Shown here: positions 1-5,342 of the stretch, piece by piece
Layout: every line of letters begins with the position of its first letter
Position numbering within the stretch: the stretch's first letter is position 1
Assembly (NCBI GenBank): GCA_002351925.1
Contig: DEHM01000011.1
Span: 1-7,239, forward strand
Length of the DNA: 7,239 nucleotides
Reading direction: 5' to 3'
Origin: Bacteroidales bacterium UBA2800
Lineage (GTDB): Bacteria > Bacteroidota > Bacteroidia > Bacteroidales > Paludibacteraceae
The notes under the pieces: model-generated
Databases searched by the model: none
The model's input: the letters and a program-made list of their open reading frames with translations, nothing else
Told to the model about the DNA's origin: nothing
Made by a program: the position numbers and the translations under genes

Positions 1-11
1 GAAAAAAGCAC

Positions 12-19
12 TACCTTTG
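12..19 (+). promoter_or_regulatory. Bacteroidetes-type -7 promoter box upstream of the TonB-repeat gene
   Basis: The bases TACCTTTG match the Bacteroidetes sigma-factor -7 consensus TAnnTTTG exactly. The box lies 35 bases before the ATG at 55, which would give a 5' leader of about 30 bases. The partner -33 TTG element would fall before base 1, so it cannot be checked. The promoter assignment is an inference from an 8-base match plus a suitable position in front of a gene. Confidence 0.55.
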
Positions 20-54
20 CCGAAAAATTGGAAACGATAAAACGAATATATATC

Positions 55-1275
55 ATGCGCAGACTCTTTATCTTTAGTGCTGCCATTATGATGGCTGCGA
101 GTGCGTTGGCAAATGACTCCATCTATGCGGTCATGGAAGTAGCACCGGAATTTGAAGGTGGCCAAGCCGCTATGTTCAAGTATATAGCCGACAACGTCGT
201 GTACCCGGATTCGGCTCTTGCGCAAGGGGCACAAGGCAAAGTATATTGCGAGGCCGTTGTGGAGAAAGACGGCTCTCTGACCAACATCAAAGTGGTTCGT
301 TCGGCGCAGAACGAATGGCTCGACAGAGAAGCCGCTCGTGTCATTGCCTCCATGCCCAATTGGAAACCGGGCACGATGAGTGGTCAGCCTGTTCGTGCAC
401 GTTATGTCATCCCCGTTATCTTCAAAATACAAACTCCGCCGACCAGACAACCGGACGAAATTATCGGTGAGGGAACGGATGAGCAGGTGTTGGCGGTGGT
501 CGAAAAAATGCCTGAATTTCCGGGCGGTCAGCAAGCACTGTCCAAATACTTGAGCGAGACTGTCAAGTATCCGGTTATCGCGCAGGAGAATGGTGTTCAA
601 GGCACAAGTGTCGTGCAGTTTGTCGTCAATAAAGACGGTTCTATTACGGATGTAGAAATAGCCCGTTCTGGCGGAGATCTTACGCTCGACATAGAAGCCG
701 CACGTGTTATCGGCTCTATGCCGAACTGGAAACCGGGTATCCAAAAAGGCAAGCCCGTGCGCGTGAGATATACGGTCCCTGTCAATTTCCGCCTTAATAA
801 TGCGCAATCAACGAATCGGAAGGAAACGAATGCCGTTAAAGTACTGCAAGAATACTTGAATAAAAACTTTGTATATGCACCCTTCGACGCCGGATTGAGC
901 GATGTCTATAGTCTGGAGATAACTATCCCGTTGTCTATTACGATAGACACGGCGGGAGTTATTCACCCGATTTCTTTGAGTGGGGAAATCGCATGTACGT
1001 ATAAGATGGTCAGCGGGCGCACTACGAAGGAGGTCAAAAAAGACGGGATTGTCACACATTCCTATTCTACTACGTTTGACGATAATGCGGCTATCCAAAG
1101 CAAACTGAATGACTATTGTAGTGACATTAAGGCCGCCTTAAAAGAGTTTATTCAAACGATGAGCGATGCTCATATAGTTTGCACTCCGACCCGGGTGAAT
1201 AAGAAAAACATCTCGGAAGAATTGTCGATTCGGTTATACCGAGACGGCCTGAAGAAATACAAGACAAAGCGTTAG
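55..1275 (+). CDS. Exported protein with two tandem TonB C-terminal domains and an unknown C-terminal region
   Basis: The 406-residue product opens with a signal peptide: Arg2-Arg3, a hydrophobic stretch at 4-18, and an Ala-Leu-Ala cleavage site around residue 19. Two TonB C-terminal domains (PF03544 type) follow at about 27-127 and 149-248. Each has the order PEF.GG, KY, YP, a glycine/DGS hairpin, EAARVI and SMPNWKPG, and the copies are exactly 122 residues apart. Residues about 249-406 match no family I recognise and contain three cysteines. Classical TonB has an inner-membrane anchor and a proline-rich linker and works with ExbB/ExbD; neither linker nor exb genes are seen. The protein is therefore probably periplasmic or outer-membrane-associated, although the N-terminal hydrophobic segment could remain as a short anchor. 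ATG 55 is preferred over an in-frame TTG at 28, because it puts the signal peptide at the N terminus and leaves a leader after the -7 box. It is probably cotranscribed with the next gene. Automatic pipelines would likely call it 'energy transducer TonB'; the true role is unknown. Confidence 0.85.
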   Translation: MRRLFIFSAAIMMAASALANDSIYAVMEVAPEFEGGQAAMFKYIADNVVYPDSALAQGAQGKVYCEAVVEKDGSLTNIKVVRSAQNEWLDREAARVIASMPNWKPGTMSGQPVRARYVIPVIFKIQTPPTRQPDEIIGEGTDEQVLAVVEKMPEFPGGQQALSKYLSETVKYPVIAQENGVQGTSVVQFVVNKDGSITDVEIARSGGDLTLDIEAARVIGSMPNWKPGIQKGKPVRVRYTVPVNFRLNNAQSTNRKETNAVKVLQEYLNKNFVYAPFDAGLSDVYSLEITIPLSITIDTAGVIHPISLSGEIACTYKMVSGRTTKEVKKDGIVTHSYSTTFDDNAAIQSKLNDYCSDIKAALKEFIQTMSDAHIVCTPTRVNKKNISEELSIRLYRDGLKKYKTKR

Positions 1276-1293
1276 TTTTGGCACGATAATTGC

Positions 1294-2616
1294 ATGAGAG
1301 AGTTCGTGATTCGCAAAACCCTATATATATGCTTCTTGCTGGTGATGGCGTTGCCGATGATGGCTAAACGTCATCAGCCTGCTGTTCCTGACTCGTTGCA
1401 GCGCCTGGTGCTGCGTGTGAACGATATCCCGCTGACGATGCGCCGTGTAGAAGGCGGCTCGTTTATGATGGGCGGTACTATCGATCAGACCGACAAAGAC
1501 CTGTATACCGACAAACCGGTGCACCTGGTTTTTCTCTCGCCGTATTACATAGCCGAGACGGAAGTGACGTACCAGCTCTGGCGTAGCGTGATGCCGGACA
1601 AGGAGTCGCTGAGTCCGCGTGGTTATCCCACCAATCCGATCTCTTATGTCACGTGGTACGACTGCAAGGAGTTCGTCCGTCGTCTGGACAGCATCACCGG
1701 CCTGCCTTTCCGTCTGCCTACCGAAGCAGAGTGGGAATATGCAGCGCGTGGCGGGCAGTACACAGAGCACCAGCGTTATGCCGGCGGTCAGATAGCTGAC
1801 AGCGTAGGCTGGACCAACAGCAACTCCGGCAACTGGTCGCACCCTGTTGCTCGTCGTCAGGCCAATGAGTTAGGCCTATACGACATGACGGGCAACGTAG
1901 CGGAGTGGTGTGAGGATGTGTACAGTGCGTATTCGATGGGTGCTACGACTGATCCGTGTGTATGCGACACCGGCAGCTATCGTATCGCCCGCGGCGGCAG
2001 TTACGACGACTGTGTGGCCAATAGCCATATATCGGTGCGCCGTTGGTATACGCCGGAGACGAGTCGCGGCTATCTGGGACTGCGTGTGGCGCTGACGCTG
2101 CCCAATGACCCCATGAAGCAACCCATCGTTGAACCGGAACAGCTGCCGCTGACGAAGCGCGTGAAACTGAAGGGAAAGAAACTGACGTTCCAGCTGGTGC
2201 CCGGCGAGACACCGTATTATATCTCCGAGGAGATACCTACCGGCCTATGGCGTAAGATGACGCGCCAGGATCCGCCTAAGGCATGGAAAGGATTGGCCGT
2301 AGGTATGACCAAAGGGGCACGTATGCGTTTTGCGGAGCAGTGCAGCCGTGAGGCCAATACCGCCCTGACCGTTGCTACGCCCGAGGAGATCGTACATGCT
2401 ACCAAGCAGGGTATTATACCGCCTTACCAAAAGACTTATTCTCAGGAGCAACGGCAGGAAGTACGCCATACGCAACGCAAACGTCGTACCAACAAGAGTA
2501 TGTCGGCCTTCACCGAGTTGTTCGGCGTGAAGCTGCCGCAACCCGACGATCCCGTCCTGCTGCAATTTAAGACGGAAGACGATGATTCGCGTCCTCTGCG
2601 TCTCGTGATACATTGA
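1294..2616 (+). CDS. Exported SUMF1/formylglycine-generating-enzyme-fold protein with a degenerate second copy
   Basis: The 440-residue product has a signal peptide (hydrophobic 9-23, cleavage near Ala24, no lipobox). An FGE-sulfatase domain (PF03781) spans about 49-272. Its hallmarks are VEGGSFMMGG, YYIAETEVT at 84, RLPTEAEWEYAARGG at 140-154, GLYDMTGNVAEWCED near 195-208, RIARGGSYDDC at 230-240 and GLRVAL. True FGE oxidises a sulfatase Cys or Ser using two cysteines near the C terminus. Here only Cys240 sits in that region, the position five residues on is His245, and the final FRC motif reads LRV, so formylglycine formation is unlikely. Residues about 296-375 resemble the first half of the domain again (KLTFQLVPG, YYISEEIPTGLW, TPEEIVHATKQG). 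A very basic linker lies around 384-400, and the end PLRLVI resembles the usual FGE end. GldK/GldJ of the gliding and type IX secretion machinery share this fold, but I cannot assign this protein to either. The gene starts 18 bases after the TonB-repeat gene, so an operon is likely. The catalytic or binding role is unknown. Confidence 0.85.
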   Translation: MREFVIRKTLYICFLLVMALPMMAKRHQPAVPDSLQRLVLRVNDIPLTMRRVEGGSFMMGGTIDQTDKDLYTDKPVHLVFLSPYYIAETEVTYQLWRSVMPDKESLSPRGYPTNPISYVTWYDCKEFVRRLDSITGLPFRLPTEAEWEYAARGGQYTEHQRYAGGQIADSVGWTNSNSGNWSHPVARRQANELGLYDMTGNVAEWCEDVYSAYSMGATTDPCVCDTGSYRIARGGSYDDCVANSHISVRRWYTPETSRGYLGLRVALTLPNDPMKQPIVEPEQLPLTKRVKLKGKKLTFQLVPGETPYYISEEIPTGLWRKMTRQDPPKAWKGLAVGMTKGARMRFAEQCSREANTALTVATPEEIVHATKQGIIPPYQKTYSQEQRQEVRHTQRKRRTNKSMSAFTELFGVKLPQPDDPVLLQFKTEDDDSRPLRLVIH

Positions 2617-2640
2617 TAATCAGCGAAAAAGGTAGCTATA

Positions 2641-2677
2641 GAAAACGAAACAGCCGTCATCGCGACGACTGTGTTTC
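2641..2677 (-). terminator. Hairpin with T tract, possible minus-strand terminator
   Basis: Bases 2650-2658 pair with 2664-2672 around a 5-base loop, and flanking GAAAC (2647-2651) and GTTTC (2673-2677) can extend the stem. The only imperfect pair is a G-U wobble in minus-strand RNA but a C-A mismatch in plus-strand RNA, so the fold favours the minus strand. On that strand it is followed by GTTTTC. It lies about 145 bases beyond the phosphoesterase stop codon. It could end that operon or a short transcript starting near 2730. The T tract is short, so this is a moderate call. Confidence 0.45.
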
Positions 2678-2732
2678 TAAGGTATTAGTCTGTTTACTTT
2701 AAGGTACAAAAAAGATTGGTTGTTCTTAATTC
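2641..2732 (-). ncRNA. Putative small RNA of about 90 bases (hypothesis)
   Basis: This interval is bounded by a minus-strand promoter match (-7 box 2744 to 2737, TSS expected near 2730) and a minus-strand hairpin with a T tract ending near 2641. No good reading frame lies within it. The only ATG-initiated frame, from 2660, runs antisense into the SUMF1-like gene and looks like a shadow. Only promoter and terminator positions support this RNA. I recognise no known family, and without expression data it stays a hypothesis. Confidence 0.25.
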
Positions 2733-2736
2733 GCTG

Positions 2737-2768
2737 CAAAGGTACTGCTTTTTTTCGACATAGCCAAA
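2737..2768 (-). promoter_or_regulatory. Bacteroidetes-type promoter on the minus strand in the convergent gap
   Basis: Read on the minus strand, TTTG (2768 to 2765) is followed by 20 bases and then TACCTTTG (2744 to 2737). This fits both boxes and the spacing of the Bacteroidetes consensus. It points left into the end of the convergent gap and the 3' end of the SUMF1-like gene, with no minus-strand protein gene ahead of it. Possible outputs are a small RNA or an antisense transcript. AT-rich gaps can produce such matches by chance. Confidence 0.45.
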
Positions 2769-2823
2769 TATTTTTTTATGTTTTACAACATATTTTGCAA
2801 ACTTGACTTTGCAAAATGGCTAT
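2760..2823. repeat. Nested inverted repeat with three abutting stems
   Basis: An outer arm ATAGCC (2760-2765) pairs with GGCTAT (2818-2823). Inside it are two directly adjacent hairpins: ATGTT/AACAT with a 4-base loop (2778-2791), and ATTTTGCAAA/TTTGCAAAAT with a 6-base loop (2792-2817, perfect 10-base arms). Only the A/T-rich stretch 2766-2777 with seven T residues is left unpaired. The right outer arm overlaps the stop codon of the phosphoesterase gene. No T tract follows the stems on either strand, so this is not a standard intrinsic terminator. It could be a 3'-end stabilising RNA fold, a protein-binding palindrome or chance pairing in AT-rich DNA. The pairing is seen directly; the role is not. 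Confidence 0.5.
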
Positions 2824-3341
2824 AATCGCTCCAATTCGATAACTTCCAGGTCCTTAATCTGACTGCCGTCGATGCAGAATCGCAGCAGTGTCTGACAGGG
2901 CTGCCAGCCTTGTTTGCCGGCCGCTCCCGGATTCATGGTGAGGAAACGGAATTGTGCATCGTACTGCACTTTCAGTATGTGGCTGTGTCCGCAAACGAAC
3001 AGATCGATACGATGGTTCGGATCGTCGTAGTTAGCCAGTGCCTTGCGGAACATAGGAATGAGCCAGGGGTTGTAATGTCCCGGATAGCCGCCTATATGCG
3101 TCATCAGCACGTTGACATCCTCTACGCGGAAACGATAGAACTCATCCAAAGAATAGCGTACGTCGCCGCTATCCATATTGCCATATACGGCGCGCGTAGG
3201 CTTGAACTCCCGCAGGCGGCGCAATACCTCATCGCTGCCTATGTCTCCTGCGTGCCAAATCTCATCCACATCCCGGAAATGTTCCAGTACGCGTTTGTCC
3301 AACAAACCGTGGGTATCGCTTAAAACACCGATGCGGGTCAT
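2820..3341 (-). CDS. YfcE/MJ0936-type metallophosphoesterase (predicted phosphodiesterase)
   Basis: The 173-residue protein has no signal peptide and should be cytoplasmic. It shows every metal-binding motif of the calcineurin-like superfamily (Metallophos_2 type) in order: SDTHG (Asp9, His11), HAGDIGS (Asp33), YGNMD (Asn55), MTHIGG (His82) and CGHSH (His119, His121). Together these would bind two divalent metals, commonly Mn or Ni in the family, and hydrolyse phosphodiester bonds. The length is normal for the small YfcE/MJ0936 group; the physiological substrate of that group is generally unknown and is not evident here. The ATG at 3341 overlaps the stop of the gldF-type gene by four bases (ATGA), indicating translational coupling. 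It is the last gene of the minus-strand cluster and its stop codon lies in a nested inverted repeat. Confidence 0.92.
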   Translation of the reverse strand: MTRIGVLSDTHGLLDKRVLEHFRDVDEIWHAGDIGSDEVLRRLREFKPTRAVYGNMDSGDVRYSLDEFYRFRVEDVNVLMTHIGGYPGHYNPWLIPMFRKALANYDDPNHRIDLFVCGHSHILKVQYDAQFRFLTMNPGAAGKQGWQPCQTLLRFCIDGSQIKDLEVIELERL

Positions 3342-4003
3342 TTGCGAGTCAGTTTATCAATAGTAAAAATAGCAGCTACGATGGCTATAACAGCTATCGA
3401 GAGGAAGAAAAGCACGTCGCGCAGATCGATGACGCCGCGCGAGAGGCTGGAGTAGTGCTCTTGCAGCAGCAGCCAATAGAGCACAAAACAGGCGAGTGCT
3501 CCGAGTATATAGCAAACAATCTGGCTCTTGCTCAGCGTGGCGCAGAAGAGTCCGATAGCCATGAAAGTGCCGCTGAGCAGAATTAGCCCGACAAACGAAC
3601 CCAAGAAAGCTCCGCTATCCAGATTGCCCATCGGTTCGGCCATATAGGCCACCACAAAATAGTGCACAAAACACGGCAGCAGACCTATCAAAACCAATGT
3701 CCATGCGGCGAAATACTTGCCCGCTACGATGCGCCAAAGCGGGGCAGGCTTGGTGCGAAGCAAATCCCAAATACCCGTTTGCCGCTCTTCGGCAAAGAGA
3801 CGCATCGTTAACGCCGGACAGAGCAACATAAAGAGCCAGGGGCTGAGTTGGAACAGTCCATCCACCTGGGCGTACCCCGAGTCAATGATATTCCATTGAC
3901 CGGGGATGACCCAGAGGAAGAGGCTGATGGCCAAGAGGTAAAGACCGATGACGATATACGCTATCGGCGTAGAAAAGTAATATCTAAGTTCCTTCTGATA
4001 CAC
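3338..4003 (-). CDS. gldF: ABC-2 type transporter permease, GldF-like
   Basis: This 221-residue integral membrane protein has about six hydrophobic segments, near residues 14-33, 53-67, 98-120, 130-153, 158-178 and 193-214. The N terminus KELRYYFSTPIAYIVIG and the cytoplasmic segment AEERQTGIWDLLRTKP (about 71-86) match the GldF/ABC-2 permease pattern. In Flavobacterium, GldF forms an ABC transporter with the ATPase GldA and with GldG, required for gliding. Many non-gliding Bacteroidales keep homologues, so motility should not be inferred. Neither gldG nor gldA is in the window. The start is GTG at 4003, since the in-frame stop TAA eight codons upstream leaves no other usual start codon; the family is usually about 20 residues longer. 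Three heptamer repeats lie directly before the start and the GTG is the first triplet of a fourth, incomplete unit. The gene sits 24 bases after nupG and overlaps the phosphoesterase gene by four bases. Confidence 0.8.
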   Translation of the reverse strand: MYQKELRYYFSTPIAYIVIGLYLLAISLFLWVIPGQWNIIDSGYAQVDGLFQLSPWLFMLLCPALTMRLFAEERQTGIWDLLRTKPAPLWRIVAGKYFAAWTLVLIGLLPCFVHYFVVAYMAEPMGNLDSGAFLGSFVGLILLSGTFMAIGLFCATLSKSQIVCYILGALACFVLYWLLLQEHYSSLSRGVIDLRDVLFFLSIAVIAIVAAIFTIDKLTRK

Positions 4004-4024
4004 CTTACACTTTACACCTTACAC
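3997..4024 (-). repeat. Tandem 7-base repeat at the start of the gldF-type gene
   Basis: On the minus strand three complete units GTGTAAG, GTGTAAA and GTGTAAG (4024 to 4004) run without a gap into a fourth, diverged unit GTGTATC (4003 to 3997) whose GTG is the start codon. The first three GTG triplets are each followed by TAA, so they cannot initiate a protein. The array fills most of the 24-base gap after nupG. Arrays of a unit not divisible by three can change length by strand slippage. Here that would alter the distance from the nupG stop to the gldF start but not the reading frame within gldF. Confidence 0.8.
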
Positions 4025-4027
4025 CAA

Positions 4028-5326
4028 TTAGTGCTTAATCTCGATGTTCTTGTTGACCGGAGTCTTCGGGAAGAAGATCCAGAACGCGATAGCTACGACG
4101 AGTGCGTATGCTGCAAAAGAGTACCAGGACGCTTTCCAGCCTGCCCATACATCTGCAAACTGTGCGGCATTGCCCAGCGCGTAGACATTCTTGTTGACTA
4201 CCGCCTGAGCTGCCAACGTACCGATAGTAGCGCCGATACCGTTGGTCATCACCATAAACAGACCCTGTGCGCTCGAACGCATCGACGGATCGGTCTCTTG
4301 GTCAACATACAGCGCACCGGAGATGTTGAAGAAGTCAAACGCAAAGCCGTATACGATACAACTCAGTACGAACAGCAGAACGCCCGGCATACCCGGGTCG
4401 CCGGCACCGAAGAAGGCAAAACGGAGTACCCAAGCAAACATAGCGAGCAACATCACGTTCTTGATACCGAAACGCTTGAGGAAGAACGGAATCAGAAGGA
4501 TACAAACGGCCTCGCAAATCTGGCTGATGGATACCAGCATCGTACTGTGTTTCACAGCAAAAGCCTCTGCAAACTCCGGAGCTGCCGCAAAACTGCCGAG
4601 GAACGGCGTGGCAAAACCATTGGTAATCTGCAGGCTGACGCCGAGGAACATACAGAAGATGAAGAACAACGCCATTTTCTTCTGCTTGAAGAGCGTAAAG
4701 GCCTTGAGACCCAGTGCCTCCACGAGATCCACTTTACCAGCCGACTTGTTAACCTCGCAATTAGGCAAAGTCAGCGAATATGCGGCGAGCAGGAGGCTCA
4801 GACCACCACTGATAGCAAACTGGTGTGCCGTCGACTGGAAGCCCATCAGGTCAATGCACCACTCCATAGCGATAAAACCTACGGTACCGAAGACACGGAT
4901 CGGCGGGAAGTCCTTAACGGTGTCCATACCGGCTTTTACCAGGGCATTGAAGGCCACCGAGTTGGTCAGCGCGATAGTAGGCATGTAGAACGCTACCGAC
5001 AGCGCATAGAGCGAGAACAGCGGTCCAAACTGAACAGCATCGCCGGCGCCGATACCATAGATACCGGCAGCGCCCATGAATAGACCAGCCAGCAGATGGC
5101 AGAGACTCAAGGTCTTCTGCGCCGGGATCCAGCGATCGGCTACGATACCCATCAGTGCAGGCATAAAGATAGATACGATACCCTGGATAGAGTAGAAAAT
5201 ACCGATGTGCGTACCCATGCCGTGCTCGGACAGGTAACGTCCCATACAGATCAGATACGAACCCCAAACGGCGAACTCCAAGAAGTTCATCACGATGAGG
5301 CGAAATTGAAGCGATTTGTTTTTCAT
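4028..5326 (-). CDS. nupG: NupG-type nucleoside:H+ symporter (major facilitator superfamily)
   Basis: The 432-residue protein has roughly twelve hydrophobic segments and closely resembles E. coli NupG (418 residues) over its whole length. Matching stretches include NFLEFAVWGSYLICMG near the start, FMPALMGIVADRW at about 54-66 (the MFS loop 2-3 motif region) and YGFAFDFFNISGALYVD followed by SSAQGLFMVMTNG near residues 325-360. The family imports purine and pyrimidine nucleosides with protons through the inner membrane. The start is ATG 5326 because it gives the conserved N terminus; an in-frame GTG at 5353 would add nine unlikely residues and overlap prfC. The leader CAAAAATAATACTATT is A/T-rich with no Shine-Dalgarno sequence, as usual in Bacteroidetes. 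The gene lies 16 bases after prfC and 24 bases before the gldF-type gene, so it is probably cotranscribed. Exact nucleoside specificity cannot be read from the sequence. Confidence 0.92.
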   Translation of the reverse strand: MKNKSLQFRLIVMNFLEFAVWGSYLICMGRYLSEHGMGTHIGIFYSIQGIVSIFMPALMGIVADRWIPAQKTLSLCHLLAGLFMGAAGIYGIGAGDAVQFGPLFSLYALSVAFYMPTIALTNSVAFNALVKAGMDTVKDFPPIRVFGTVGFIAMEWCIDLMGFQSTAHQFAISGGLSLLLAAYSLTLPNCEVNKSAGKVDLVEALGLKAFTLFKQKKMALFFIFCMFLGVSLQITNGFATPFLGSFAAAPEFAEAFAVKHSTMLVSISQICEAVCILLIPFFLKRFGIKNVMLLAMFAWVLRFAFFGAGDPGMPGVLLFVLSCIVYGFAFDFFNISGALYVDQETDPSMRSSAQGLFMVMTNGIGATIGTLAAQAVVNKNVYALGNAAQFADVWAGWKASWYSFAAYALVVAIAFWIFFPKTPVNKNIEIKH

Positions 5327-5342
5327 AATAGTATTATTTTTG

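Noticed and set aside
28..54. Upstream TTG start for the TonB-repeat gene
   Set aside because: It would place nine extra residues before a complete signal peptide and leave almost no leader after the -7 box; ATG 55 fits better.
1321..1842. Minus-strand open frame of 173 codons opposite the SUMF1-like gene
   Set aside because: It is rich in His and Arg typical of reversed codons, without a domain, and the opposite frame is clearly the real gene.
2442..2660. Minus-strand 72-codon frame downstream of the orphan promoter match
   Set aside because: Its ATG lies in the hairpin and most of the frame is antisense to the SUMF1-like gene; Ser/Arg/Cys-rich composition looks like a shadow. A non-coding transcript fits better.
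2647..2677. The hairpin as a plus-strand terminator of the SUMF1-like gene
   Set aside because: In plus-strand RNA one pair is a C-A mismatch and the stem is followed by TAAGG rather than a T tract, so the minus-strand reading is better supported; weak two-way action cannot be excluded.
4242..4988. Open frame of 248 codons on the plus strand opposite nupG
   Set aside because: It is antisense to the conserved nupG reading frame, with no recognisable motifs and no promoter or start context.
3848..5083. Open frame of 411 codons on the plus strand opposite nupG and gldF
   Set aside because: It lies antisense to two well-recognised membrane protein genes, its translation is highly charged without domain pattern, and it spans the nupG-gldF junction. 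It is a coding-bias shadow.
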